A stretch of DNA of 64,000 nucleotides, from assembly GCF_027579695.1 (NCBI RefSeq), contig NC_083577.1:29600698-29664697 (forward strand), read 5' to 3'. Of this stretch, positions 33,265 through 45,199 are shown piece by piece (the first letter of the stretch is position 1; each line of letters begins with the position of its first letter). The stretch comes from Neoarius graeffei (lineage: Eukaryota > Chordata > Actinopteri > Siluriformes > Ariidae). A program made the translations under genes and the position numbers. The notes beneath the pieces are model-generated. The model was not told the origin of the DNA, made no database searches, and saw only the letters and a program-made list of their open reading frames with translations.

Positions 33265-33639
33265 TCATTAACAGTGCAATTTTAATTAGCATTTCAAGCA
33301 ACAACAGTCGAAGCCACTTAGCTAGATAGGATTTTCGTTTTCCAGGCGGCACAAACTCTTTTATTCTCTCTCGTCTCGATTTGATTTGGTGCGTTTCAGA
33401 TCAGAAAAGGCTGGACAGTCGTGACCTGTTGTTTATGAAGTTATTGGGTGCTGACGAGACTTGAGCTATTTTGCTAACTTACCAGACTATAGGCTAACGT
33501 GAACACAAGACACTATTGTTTTGATCATTGGTTGTATTTTCGAACGGAAATGAAAACGGGTAGCAAACTTATGTTCACATTTTATTTACAACATGATGTA
33601 CCACCTCTGACTGCTTTCTGTCAATCATGAGCAGCCCAG

Positions 33640-33866
33640 CCGTGTTCACAGCTCCTCCTCCAATCACCAGCTGAGATGAGCCTCCTCTCGGGAAGTCTTG
33701 TCCCGCCCCTCTTATTGACTCCCATCTCCAGTGAGGCTCAGTCTCCGAATGGAGCGTTTTAGTCGGTTTTGTCCAATAACCGTCTAGTATTTTGCTATTG
33801 AAAAGGGCATATATTTTTTAAAAAGCAATTGAAGTCCATTCAGGCTCGGCTAGATTGCGTTGTCAC
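33640..33866 (+). repeat. Module shared with the hAT at 28673
   Basis: tgtccaataaccgtctagt, ttgctattgaaaagggcata, ttgaagtccattcaggctcg and gcgttgtcac match, in order, 29925-30125. The ends of the two elements differ. Confidence 0.75.
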
Positions 33867-33875
33867 TCTCACTCA

Positions 33876-33925
<50 letters not shown>

Positions 33926-33947
33926 CTCACTCACACTAACTCACACT

Positions 33948-33978
<31 letters not shown>

Positions 33979-34010
33979 ATTCTCACTCACACTAACTCAC
34001 ACTCTCATTC

Positions 34011-34055
<45 letters not shown>

Positions 34056-34596
34056 CTCACTCACACTAACTCATTCACACTAACATTCTCACTCACACTC
34101 TCACTCACTCACTCACTCACTCACTCACTCACTCACTCACTCACACACACACACACACACACACACACTAACTCACTCACACTCTCATTCTCACTCACTC
34201 TCTCTCTCTCTCTCTAACTCACACTCTCATTCTCACTCACACTAACTCACTCACTCACTCTCATACTCACTCACTCACTCACTCTCATACTCACTCACTC
34301 ACACTCTCATACTCACTCACTCACACTCATACACTCTGACTCACACTCTCATTCTCACTCATTCACACTCTCACTCACACTAACTCACTCACTCACACTC
34401 ATACACTCTGACTCACACTCATTCTCACTCACTCACTCACTCACTCACACTCACTCACTCTCACTCTCACTCACACTCACACTCACACTCATTCTCACTC
34501 ACACTCATTCTCACTCACACTCTCTCTCTCACTCACACTCCATCACTCACTCAAACTCTCACTCACTCACCCACACTCACTCACTCGTGCGCGCGC
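33867..34596. repeat. 730-bp CT, CACT and CACA satellite tract
   Basis: Almost pure pyrimidine/CA strand: long CT runs separated by actcacacta words, CACT arrays (34097-34142), CA run (34143-34168), ending in a GC run at 34587. Apparent open frames in it are only Ser/Leu/His/Thr repeats. Confidence 0.97.
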
Positions 34597-34800
34597 GCAC
34601 ACAAAATACTTTTGTGATCGTGCAGTTTTGAAATTGTTAAAATAAACATGTTCACCTACATGTTCATCTTGTTGGGCTTGTGATTTTGACTCGTTTCCAA
34701 AATGTATGAAAAGTCACCATATTAGGACTTTTTTTTTTTTGGCAAATAAGATGTATCGCAATGTTTGACCTCGGGATTTGAAAAATCCTGGTTACGGCCC

Positions 34801-35029
34801 TGTGTGCAGCCAGTTAACATGCAGGTCACAAACTGTTGAAACACTTTCTATTCACTGAAGGTAAAGTCACTAAAGGGTATTGGAGGTTTTTTTAAGGGAC
34901 TAATGGCACCTTGGTCTGTTTTGTGGACAGATTAAATGTAGTTTTTTTTTCTATTTTAATATTTTAAATCATTTTGAAAGACATTTATTTTTGTGAGTTT
35001 GTGCTTAATTTATTCAGTTCATGTGACCT
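34801..35029. other. Spacer before leader copy 2
   Basis: AT-rich, no frame of note; its first bases continue the DNA interrupted by the hAT-like element. Confidence 0.4.
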
Positions 35030-35300
35030 GCTGTGCCTGGGTCATATGATGGAATTTAGAACAGACTTCTGTGATTTCATCAAATTCTGCTCCAGAATCT
35101 GCAGCACAGCCTTTAAAAGCGGCACATCCGTTTACAACACAGCCTTTTACAGCGATTTACCAACATTTAACAGCCATTTGTCAGTGATTTAACAGCATTT
35201 AACATTTTATCAGCGATCAGCGGCGACTAATCAGCCATTTAGTCTTGTACTTCATAGTAAGTCACCTTGTACTAACTTAGTGATTTGGGTTTTTGTAAGT
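35030..35300 (+). promoter_or_regulatory. Promoter and leader copy 2, probably of the PABP-like gene
   Basis: cagaatctgcagcacagcc is followed by a TATA-like tttaaaa (35112-35118), ggcacatccg, repeated cagcgattt/cagccattt units and the donor ttcata|gtaagtcacc (GT at 35257). The block cagt aagtcaccttgtactaact is shared with copy 1. The next plausible acceptor is ctctttag at 36918-36925, five bases before the PABP-like ATG. Confidence 0.5.
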
Positions 35301-35447
35301 TTTAAACTAACGGCATGACTGTCTATTCTCATTCCTTTTTCTTTACCTTCATGATCATACTGATAAGTTTAAGAACCTTTAGGTCCTTACGGTTTATGAT
35401 TCCTCTAGTTTCTGTAGAGAAAAGTAGTTTCAGTGTACTTCGACTTA

Positions 35448-36805
35448 AGTCTACGTTTACATTAGACCGTATCTGTCTCGTTTTCTTCGCGGATGCACTG
35501 TCCGTTTACATTAAACCGCCTGGAAACGCCGGGAAACGGGAATCCGCTAGCATCCACGTATTCAATCCAGATCGTGTCAGCTCCGGTGCTGTGTAAACAT
35601 TCAGAATACGCGGATACGCTGTGCTGAGCTCTAGCTGGCGTCTCATTGGACAACGTCACTGTGACATCCACCTTCCTGATTCGCTGGCGTTGGTCATGTG
35701 ACGCGACTGCTGAAAAACGGCGTGGACTTCCGCCTTGTATCACCTTTCATTAAAGAGTATAAAAGTATGAAAATACTGCAAATACTGATGCAGATACTGC
35801 CCATTGTGTAGTTATGATTGTCTTTAGGCTTGCCATCCTTCCACTTGCAAGTGGTAAGTGATATGCACTGGGATCTCACACACAGCGGCTCAGTCCCGAA
35901 AACACTGCTAGTGTGCTTCACTCACGCGCTCTGTGAGCTGCGCAGGGCCGGAGTGCGCACCCTCCAGAGGGCACTCGCTGTTCAGGGCGGAGTGATTTGG
36001 ACCGCAGGATGCCTGCGGAGCCGAGCGTATCCGTGTATTGGTATTGTTGTGTGCACGCAAATCGTGTATTGGCGTTGCTGTGTGCACACTAATGCTGCGT
36101 TCATGTGCTATGGGAAGATGATATTTTCCAGTTGGGAAATGGTATTTACCAGTGTGTTGTGTTCACATGCTTTTGTTGTTGTTGACAAATTAAAGATGGT
36201 GGACCAGATTCAGAATCAGGCCTGTTATTTGGCTAAAACAATTATAGATTACCTTGTTCATCAGCTGCAGCAGGAATATGAGTTATCAAAAGGTAAATAA
36301 TGCTGAATATTTCCTGATCATGACAAGTAGAGATTTTCTTAACACATTGAATGCCACGCAGTTTTTGGACATTTGGCTGTAGCCACAATGAGTGTAGCTA
36401 GTATCTAGATCATTGTTGGCGTTCTTTGGACAGCCACAGAATATTTTGTATTAGGCTATAATATACATATTATAATAATATAATATACATAACATGACTC
36501 GTTTAAAAGGTGAGAGTCAGCTTTCCGTAGGTGAAAACCACTTCTTTCTTGGTTCATAAGCTAGTCTTGTACCGCTCGCCGCCATGTTGAAAAGGTTAAA
36601 GTTCATCTCATCTCGGCAACTCATGTATCAAAAATTTCTACGAGTTGCCCAGTGGAAAATACCACAAGAGGGGGCGTTCATGTGTGCTTTCCATGTCGGC
36701 GTTTGGTATTTACCATAATTCCCATAGCACATGAACGCACCATAATCGTTTTAAAAACGTTAATCTGATGATCCGCTGATACGGTTTAATGTAAACATGG
36801 GCTAA
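35448..36805 (+). mobile_element. MITE with TTTACATTAGACCGTATC ends, copy 1
   Basis: Left end tttacattagaccgtatc and right end gatacggtttaatgtaaac are inverted repeats. Internal copies of the same words (tttacattaaaccgcc) recur. A second element is nested at 36093. The open frame at 35818-36300 runs across both and is not a gene. An inverted relative lies at 42706. Confidence 0.72.
36093..36742. mobile_element. Harbinger-type element nested in the MITE
   Basis: tgctgcgttcatgtgctatg and catagcacatgaacgcacca are inverted ends, flanked by TAA (36090-36092, 36743-36745), the PIF/Harbinger target. It has a short frame (MVDQIQNQACYLAKTIIDYL) ending before any catalytic motif. Confidence 0.75.
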
Positions 36806-37299
36806 GGTTTGTCTTTTTAAAACAGTAGGTTAGTGTGTTGATCGGCCGACTAATTGTTCAGTTAGTAGTTCAGTTGGTGTTGTTGCTTTTCTCCACCACT
36901 GAGAGTTTGATTTTTTACTCTTTAGGTAAAATGATCCCAAACTCCACGACAACTGCACTGCATGTAGGTGATCTGCACCCTGATGTGTCTGAGGTGATGC
37001 TGGAGGAGATGTTGAGTGCTGCAGGACCCGTTCACTCCATCCATCTCTGCAGGGACAGGAAGACTGGCTCCTCACGCGGCTACGCTTACGTCAATTTTCT
37101 GTATCGAGCCGATGGTAATAGAGTACAAACCATAAAGAAGAAAGGAGAACGCTGTTCACTACACTGTTTCTGCATTTTAATACCAGTTTATAGCCTGCTT
37201 AAGGATACATGTCTCATTTGTTTTATTTTGCTGCTTTGTTTCATGGATAAGGTCAAATATGTGCCTTTACAAGACACAAAATGATATAAAAATCTTTTT

Positions 37300-37390
37300 T
37301 TTGGCGTCGAATAAATAGTAAAAATTTTCATAGCCTTCCTGACCTATCTTTTCCAAGGGTGCCAATACTTTTGAATCGGACTGTATATAC
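37300..37390. repeat. Tc1-type end fragment in PABP-like intron 1
   Basis: gggtgccaatacttttgaat followed by cggactgtatatac resembles the outer end of a Tc1-type element. No partner end is visible. Confidence 0.45.
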
Positions 37391-37778
37391 ATAGTATAAT
37401 AGACACCTATGATATTTCTTTCTTTCTTTGGTTGAAATGATTGAGCTGTAACTTATTTTCGTTCCCTCAGCCGAGCGAGCGCTGGAAAGCTTTGACTCTG
37501 AGCTCCTGATGGGGCGGCCCATACAGATGGCGTGGTCTCGGAGGGAGCCACCCGCAAAGAACACCGGCATCAGAAACCTCATCATCAGGAACTTGGATAA
37601 GTCCATTGACAGCATGTCCCTGTTTGACCTTTTGTCCATTTTCGGGATGTCCTGTCGTGCAAGGTTCGGGCTTTGAACTGTTCAGATCTGAATAGAATCT
37701 GTGTAGCAGGATTAGAATGATTTTAACACGTTTTAAAGTCCTGTATTAGCTCAGTTTGATGTAAATTCTGTGTGTTGA

Positions 37779-37916
<138 letters not shown>

Positions 37917-39338
37917 TAAGCTGCGTATAAATGAGTAGATTTTTACCAGCCTGGGTTCAAATGTCAGGGCTCTTTTTCCATTTTTTTTTTTGTGCTTGAT
38001 GTTTAGTAAAATCCTTAAGTTGTTGATACAGAGGTTGTGTTTGGTCTTCTGAAGGTATTTCAGTCAACAGGAAGTTGTAATTTTGTTGGCGTAGACATGA
38101 CATCAAACAGCAGGGTTTAGATCAAGAGCCATGTCTCTGTTGTGTTACAGTTTCATCGAACACATTAAGGTCAGCGAGCAGCATGAGGCTGAGGCGGACC
38201 CCTGGTCTCAACTGTTCACCAAAATTTACATCAAAAACCTGGGTGAAGACGTGAACAATAAGCAGCTGAACACCGTCTTCAGCAAGTTCGGTGAGGATCG
38301 CTAACAGAGAGTGTGACGACGTTGACACATTCACATAAACATAACGAGTTCTGCATTTGATCAGGAAATAAAGACTAGGAACGTATTCTAGAGTTCAGAC
38401 TGAGACGTAAAATTGTCGGTGTGTTCAGGATCTGTGCTGAGTGTTCACGTAGTGAAAGATGAGAGCGGGAAGTCCAGAGGCTTCGGCTTTGTGAGGTTTG
38501 CGAGGCACGAGGATGCACAGAGGGTGAATGTACACTGCAGCCAAGTGTATTCCTGTATGTCCTTGTAGAAAGTTTCTTTACAGCAGGAGAACCTCTGGGT
38601 AATGGTGTGCATGTGTGCAGGCTGTGGCTGTGATGAACGGAAGGGTGCTGAACGGTAGACGGGTGCACGTGAGCCGAGCACGAACTAAAGAAGAGAGACA
38701 AGCTCAACTCGGGCAGAAGTCTGAGGAGGTAAAAACACACACACACACACGGGATGCTGACTCTGCCTTCTCGGCTCCAGGGTCTGAAGGACAAGGAGGT
38801 GATGAACGATGGGAATCCAGTGTACTTGGGCGTGGCTCAGAGGAAGCAGGAACACCAGACTTACCTTGCCCCTCAGCAGAGAGTGGCGAGCGTGGAGCCA
38901 AACGCTGCACTGAACATCCACCAACCTGTGCTGCCTCCCTGCTCCATCCTGAACACCATTCCTGAGGTACACATTAAAATGTTCTCCCAAATTACCACAA
39001 GAGGCTCCTGCTAGCTGGATAGCATCGCTAACTGCCACCTGTGATTCTGATGAAATAAAGTGTGTTTGTGTGTGTAGACCGGTGGCACCAAAAAATCTCC
39101 AGCTGTAGCCAGAGTCCCACCTAAAGAAAGTGCCCAAGCTGTTCAAAGAGAGTCGTCTGTGGAAAGCGTGCCAGCTGTTGAGACAGCTCGAGCTGTAAAC
39201 GGTACTCCAGTTGTGGTTCTGGTTCCAGTGAAAGATCTTCCAGCCACGACTGATGCAGCGCCTTCTACAGCTGTGGCACCTGTGGGAGAAGTTCAGCCGA
39301 ACAAGGACACAACGGTAAGAACAAAACATGAGTAAAGA

Positions 39339-39369
<31 letters not shown>

Positions 39370-39975
39370 GTGTGTCCAGGATGTGTCCACATACCCACCA
39401 GCTGGAAAACGGCTGACGATCTACATGCTCGAGTCGTCTCCGGTACATGAACAAGTCAAGATGGCATGTGAGTTTCACACTCGTACACACCCAAACACAC
39501 ACATCCATCTGGCTCATACACACTCCTGCTCTGCAGCTCAGCTTTTAATCCACTGTGTTTTTCTTCCCCGCTACGGTTTGCGGTGTTTCCTTGTCGAGAC
39601 TGAAAACTTCGACAAGCACCTGCTTTCAACTTGTCTTGCTTTTGTTACTCAGTAATAGAGCGTAGAAAGAGTCTGGAGCCTGAGCCCCACCCATGTTCTC
39701 TCACCGGATGGCTGGGACCATTCACTCTAATTGTATTCTCTCTCTGTGCAGATGATTCCATGTTACCCCTTGTTCAGAAAATCCACCCAAACCTGGCTAA
39801 TAAAATCACCTGGATGCTTGTGGAGAGCGGGAACAACTATGAAATCATGAATATGATTGGAGATCCTGAGCTCCTGCGTGCCAGAGTGAGTGTGCACACA
39901 CAATACACCAACTGGACCAATTGAGGTTTTTCACCCACGTGACCAAGTCATGTGATGCATCGTTAGGCTGCCATT

Positions 39976-40470
39976 TTGGACGTCACAGCTCGAATCAGTT
40001 TGAATGCGAGGAAGGCGACAAATGAAAAACATAAAAGAAAAAGGAGCGAGATGCAGAAAACACCTTCACTATCCAGCGACGTAGGGCATTTACAGGGCGA
40101 GCAGAGGGAGAGGTATTTGCAAAAATTGAGGTTAGCAGGCTTGGAGAACGACGTTTACCTGCTTCCACCAGGATTGTTCACTGACGTACGGAAGTACACG
40201 AAGCCCTCGTCTTTACCTGACTTCGGCCCACATGATCTGTATACCTATGTCGTTAAAAACCCATCGCCATACACAGGTATTGATCTGAAAGCGTATAAGA
40301 GTTTGGATGCCTACAAATATTTTGTGTCAGGCTGGGTAACATGCCTACATCAGCGGGTCGTCCCTGGAGCCGGTGGTCGCCATCTTATTACAGCTAAGGT
40401 TTGTTCACATTTACTTTCGGTCCTCAGGATAAACAAAATGTTATTAAATGTAATTGAAATAACTTCTTAG
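39976..40470 (+). pseudogene. First exon of a SWIM/YqaJ-type transposon protein
   Basis: The frame reads GEQRERYLQKLRLAGLENDV, YLLPPGLFTDVRKYTK, then IDLKAYKSLDAYKYFVSGWV and HLITAKV. The pattern of a Lys/Arg-rich start, then LxAYxSLxAYxYFxSGxV ... ITAKV is what I recall at the N-terminus of fish proteins that go on to a SWIM zinc finger and a YqaJ-type nuclease. Here AAGGTT at about 40397 could be a splice donor, and nothing of the SWIM or nuclease domain follows before the palindrome. The element would therefore be an internally deleted copy. The assignment needs a profile search. Confidence 0.5.
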
Positions 40471-40587
40471 TCTGTTGAGACGTGGCCCGTTATAAATTTG
40501 CTGTTACCAGGCAATGACCAAGAACTGTATTATTAGGGTCGGTGTCTGTGTTGTAGCAGTGTACTAGCAGCTAGCTGTTAGCACTAA

Positions 40588-41003
40588 CTAATGTCAACAA
40601 CATCGTAGCTAGTATGTTACTGTAGCAATGTTTACGTTCAGTCATTTGGATGACTGTTAAAACCTTTCAGTCTCAAGTTTTTCCTTTACTGTATTTACTA
40701 GTTTACTGTAATTATGATCCGGCAGCTATTTACACCGGATCCAGTGTAAATAACTGCCGGAGCGCGCTCCGGAACCTCGGCCGGAGCACTCCGGGAGCAA
40801 GCCGGAGCGCGCTGCTTAATTTGAGGGGGAGCAAGCCGGAGCGCGCTCCGGCAGCTATTTACACTGGATCCGGTGTAAATAGCTGCCGGATCGTAAATAC
40901 AGTAAAGGAAAAACCTGAGACTGAAAGGTTTTAACAGTCATCCAAATGACTGAACGTAAACATTGCTACAGTAACATACTAGCTACTATGTTGTTGACAT
41001 TAG
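40588..41003. repeat. Long palindrome, arms about 150 bp
   Basis: ctaatgtcaacaacatcgta ... gtttacgttcagtcatttgg ... cctttactgtatttac on the left is mirrored by gtaaatacagtaaagg ... ccaaatgactgaacgtaaac ... atgttgttgacattag on the right. The centre holds repeated ccggagcgcgctccgg words. Confidence 0.93.
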
Positions 41004-41501
41004 CTAGCTTGACCTTCAAAATGGCGGACACCGGGGCGTCACGTGACCCTGTGACGTCAGGTGAAATACCTCAATATACACACTCAAGCACTATACCAAG
41101 AGTTTCATATCTGACTCTTAAAAAAAATTAACCCCACCCACCAATCCCTCATTCCTCGTGCATGTGTGTAGGTGAACAAAATGGACGCTGTCCTGAAGGC
41201 GAGGGAAGCTGGTCTCAAGCCGGTGAGGATCTTTAATAAAAACTGATATTCACTTATAAGATGCACAACAATATTTTGTATTCGATTCGTATTTAAACGT
41301 ATCGTCACATCACAGTTTACACAGAGATCAAAAACATTCAGAAGTCGTTTCTGACTTCTGCACTTCTCTTCCAGGAAACCATCAAGATGCTGTTCAATGA
41401 CAAGAACAAGAAAAGAAAGATGAATAAGAGGAAGAATTATTAAACACTCCACCCAATGTTGCAAATCTTATCAAGTGCTCAGAGATTTGTTTGTCATTTT
41501 A

Positions 41502-41507
41502 AATAAA
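41502..41507 (+). terminator. Polyadenylation signal of the PABP-like gene
   Basis: AATAAA in tttaaataaaattc, 59 bases after the stop codon. Confidence 0.75.
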
Positions 41508-42705
41508 ATTCAAAAAGAAACTTCAGCATAAACTGTCAATTTGTTTACTCAAGTGTTCAAACCTTAAGTATTAACTGAGAAGAACAGTAATAACGGATTG
41601 TGGTTTATCTGCATGAACGAGGGAACTTTAACGGAGCCACAGAGTGAAAACCTCATTCTGTTCAGGAGATTAAGTTGTAAATGTCCGAGTTCGATAAAGA
41701 ACAAAGGCCCAGCTGTTCCAGGGGTTTTAACATGAACTGCTCTACTTCAGACAGACACAACCTCACCGACACTGTTTGACTCATTTATTGTTTGTGATTG
41801 ATGAGGCTTCGGGAATATTCTTCAAATAATGCCTTGACAAATCTGAGAATAACTTCTCCAGTAGATCATGAGCACCTGAGTTTTCTCAGGAACCTGAAAC
41901 GGTCATAAAAACCGGATCATCAAGATCAATCTCAAGCACCACAACACTGTTCACTATCTTATAGAACCAGACTCAGTTTTTGTGGAGACTTTGACTATCA
42001 CATTGCTTCTTATTTTTGCAGCAAAACCCAGCAGCCTTCTTTTTTTTTTAATCTGAAAAGTGTCTCTTTATGTAATATGCTGCTTTCTTTCTTGACATAC
42101 ACAAAAAAATTTCAGTTACATTTAATTTTGTGCTGGAAATCGAATGTCTGAAAATCGCAAATGTCAGGAAAACTACACACCTGACTGTAATAAAGCACTG
42201 ACACTGGAGACTCCTTCCAAAAACCTTCCATTAAATACAACCCCAATTCTAAAAAAATTGGGACACTGAATGTTTGACTGTTGAAATCCACAAATACTTT
42301 TACTGAACATAAGTTTAAGATTAAATCCGCTGGAGGATCCCTTTTAAGTTCTGAATGGTTTTGCACCAACGTATCTTGCTGATCTCCTGAATCAGTAGAA
42401 CCCATTTGTCGCATTTCACTGAACTGAGGCCGAAATACTTTTACTGTGTTTGATGTAACTCAGACGTGAGAGAGGTCTGAACAGAGGCATTTCTAGCTCA
42501 TGAAAAGACCAAGGGCTAAGTCACGTTTTCCTGGGGCTTGTATTGTTTAAGGGAGATTGGCATAGACAGGTTGACGAGGTTATACCTAACTTTAGAAGAA
42601 ATATTATCACCCACACACATTCAAACATTATGATATCTTTATTTGTGATTTTTGCACTGCTCTTTTTAAAGGTCTGTACTTCACTTCAGTTTCTGTCTCA
42701 TTATT
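41508..42705. other. Intergenic sequence 3' of the PABP-like gene
   Basis: No gene. A fragment of the Tc1-type end seen at 54597 is at 42239-42270 (acaaccccaattctaaaaaa). Confidence 0.5.
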
Positions 42706-43320
42706 AAGTTAAGCGAGTGCCCTCTGGAGGGTGCGCACTCCGGCCCTGCGCAGCTCACAGAGCGCGCGAGTGAAGCGCACGAGCAGTGATTCGGGACTGA
42801 GCCGCTGTGTGTGTGATCCCAGTGCATATCGGGCATGCGCAAGTCACTCACCACTTGCAAGTGGAAGGATGGCAAGCCTAAAGACAATCATAACTACACA
42901 ATGGGCAGTATTTGCATCTTACCATGAACAACATTAAGAATGGCAAAGCATTATATTCATACTTTTATACTCTTTAATGAAAAACAAAAAGGTGATACAA
43001 GGCGGAAACAATAGCAGGAAGTGAAGTCCGTGCCATTTTTCAGCAGTCGCGTCACATGACCAATGTGGCATGAACAACGCCAGCGAATCAGGAAGGTGGA
43101 TGTCACAGTGACGTTGTCCAATGACGACGTCAGCTAGAGCTCAGCACTGCGTTTCCTCGTATCTCAATGTTTACACAGCACCGGATCAGATACGAACTGG
43201 GTTGAATACGTGGGCCCTGGCGGATTCAAGTTGTTCCGCCTGTGGAGTCATTTCCCGGCGTTTTAATGTGAACGGACAGTGCATCCGCGACGAAAACGAG
43301 ACGGATACGGTCTAATGTAA
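42706..43320 (-). mobile_element. MITE with TTTACATTAGACCGTATC ends, copy 2, inverted
   Basis: Reverse complement of 35455-36010: gagggtgcgcactccggcc, cttgcaagtggaaggatgg, cacagtgacgttgtccaatg and the end gatacggtctaatgtaaac. Its other end is cut off. It lies on the far side of the PABP-like gene in opposite orientation to copy 1. Confidence 0.8.
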
Positions 43321-43712
43321 ACACCACGTCAGTCATCCAGGTCATAGTAAACTGTGGGTGGTAAAAGAGAGCAATTGGACTTGCTTGAAGATTCTTGAAG
43401 ACCTTTCACCTCTCATCCGAAAGGCTTCTTCAGTTCTGTCTGACTAATAGGGAGTATCAGGTATTTATCCTCTCATGGATGAAAAGCAATCCTAAGGTGT
43501 CGTTGAGTCATCCTGTTGGTGTGGGTCACTGGGGGCTGGGTGTGAACGGCCTAGAGTTGTTGGGGTGATCAATGAATTGTTGGTTCTCTCTGTCCTCCTG
43601 TGAGTCACTGAAAACAGCTGGGTTTTGGTGTGCATTCAGTTGTCTGGGAAGTGTGCTAAGGACTGCATTGTAGGTGGCTGATAAATGATGTCTTAGACCA
43701 CCACCTCTGTTC
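43321..43712. repeat. Common fish interspersed repeat, unclassified
   Basis: cttgaagacctttcacctct followed by catccgaaaggcttcttcag and tgttggtgtgggtcactggg. I recognise this as a repeat widespread in fish, possibly the 3' part of a retroelement, but cannot name it. Confidence 0.45.
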
Positions 43713-43932
43713 AGTCAGTACGTTTACATGCACATTCAAATCGAGCTGCTGTCGGTAATCGAGCAAAGGGTCCCAGCAGGGGTGCCAGAGAAATCCAATC
43801 CTACATGCACACAAGGAAATCGAGCTAAGTGTGAGGTACAGTACATTGTGCACCCGAGCCACAGGTGGCGCTACACGCCCCATCGTGTTGGTACACTTCT
43901 GGTTGTCGTCATGAAGAAGAGCTATTCAAGAG

Positions 43933-44044
43933 CAGTGTTGCCAGATTGGGCGGTTTCCCGCCTAATTGGGCAGTTTTAAGTGCATTTTGGCGGGTTTTGA
44001 ACATATTTTGGGCTGGAAAACGTCAGCAGTATCAGGCAACATTG
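43933..44044 (+). mobile_element. 112-bp hAT MITE
   Basis: cagtgttgccagattgggcg ... atcaggcaacattg, flanked by the perfect 8-bp duplication ttcaagag (43925-43932, 44045-44052). Related pieces: 32020 and 21052. Confidence 0.93.
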
Positions 44045-44791
44045 TTCAAGAGTATAAACAAAGTTATCAGTTCCGTGTTCACAAGAAGAGTGTTTGTAGT
44101 TTGTATGTACGAACAGAAGTGTTCCTAATAAAATGGGCACTAAGTTGAAGTTGATCTGAAGTGTCATGCCGACCGAGGCTGTTTTTTTTTTTTTTTTTTC
44201 GACCGAGGCTGTTGTGTTTCCCGCTTGTGGTCTCGTCACTCGTCACTTCCGGAAGGGGCAGTGCTGAAGTAAGTAGCTGGACTACGTTGCTCGATAGGGT
44301 TTACATGCACTAAGTAGCTCGGCAAAAATCGCATAATCTAGGTCGTGTAGCTTGGTTACGAGAAATCAAGTTCGGTTCAATTTCAGCCTAGTGTTTTCAT
44401 GGCATTTAGAACTTCGATTTCAGTCGAGCAACGGCAGAAATTCGATTTTCTCTATGTGCATGTAAACATACCCATCGCTGTGGGCGGGCCATTGGGGGCA
44501 GTGCCCGCCCACCAATATGCGTGGGCCCGCCCGGCCTGCCCACCCAAGCCAGATCACAATCACAGATCTCAAATAGATAAATAAAAGCCTAATTTCATTT
44601 TATTGTACTCGCTTTGGGTTAAAACTTCCAGTGTTGCATAATCACTAAGACATTAAACATATTAAAACCGTGTGAGTTTGTTAGAAAGTTTGGCTACGTA
44701 ATTACGTCAGTCAGTGTTGCCAAGCAGCAATCAGTTACCCGCATTTTTGGGTAACTAGCAGACAGCAGCTAGTTTCCGCGCTTTCTTAAAT

Positions 44792-45095
44792 ATGGATATA
44801 CGTAATTGGTTCAAAACCCCAACACCGGCAACTTCGGATAAACCAACACATGATGTCGTTGGCAAAGAAGACCATGGACCCATTTCTAGCTCCGTGGAGC
44901 CTGACCGGACCTGCAGCGACCATGAAGAGGAGGCTAGCACGAGCAGGTCAACGACTGTGACTGCCCCAACTGTTGGATCTGTGAATGACCTTGGCACAGA
45001 TAAACCCAATCAGGTTTTGTTGAAAAAATACCCAGTGAGATCTTTTGGTTCGAAAAGACGTTCATTTTTCTCTAGCTGGTATGTGAACACGCCGC
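44792..45095 (+). pseudogene. hAT transposase N-terminal relic (TTF run-up)
   Basis: ATG 44792 gives MDIRNWFKTPTPATSDKPTH, an acidic/Ser-rich stretch, then VLLKKYPVRSFGSKRRSFFS and SWY, the start of a TTF finger. The open frame then runs into a TG repeat. As in the other relics only the N-terminal exon survives. Confidence 0.6.
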
Positions 45096-45162
45096 CTGCA
45101 ACTGTACTGATACAGGGTGGACGAAAGAGAGGACAGCGCTGGCACTCTACTCAAAGTAGGTC

Positions 45163-45165
45163 CAA

Positions 45166-45199
<34 letters not shown>

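Larger units (their letters stand above)
32763..34800 (+). mobile_element. hAT-like element (GGGCCGTAAC ends)
   Basis: Inverted ends gggccgtaac and gttacggccc, perfect over 10 bases, flanked by tgtctaca and tgtgtgca, an 8-bp duplication with two changes. It contains a hAT-like protein start, a module shared with the hAT at 28673 and a long CT/CACT repeat. It sits just downstream of leader copy 1. Confidence 0.72.
39922..41073 (+). mobile_element. DNA transposon in PABP-like intron 10
   Basis: Inverted ends tgaggtttttcac and gtgaaatacctca, with further matches inwards (cacgtgac, gccattttgga / caaaatggcgga), flanked by AT. It has an open leader frame at 39976-40470 and a long palindrome. It enlarges intron 10 from about 130 to 1286 bases without touching the splice sites. 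Ends and cargo recall the ISL2EU group, but this is from memory. Confidence 0.65.

Noticed and set aside
33860-34069. Open frame of Ser, Leu, His and Thr repeats
   Set aside because: It is only the translation of the CT/CACT satellite.
35818-36300. Open frame of 160 codons
   Set aside because: It crosses the border between a MITE and a nested Harbinger-type element; no domain.
38685-39398. Minus-strand open frame of 237 codons
   Set aside because: Shadow of PABP-like exons 6-8 on the opposite strand.
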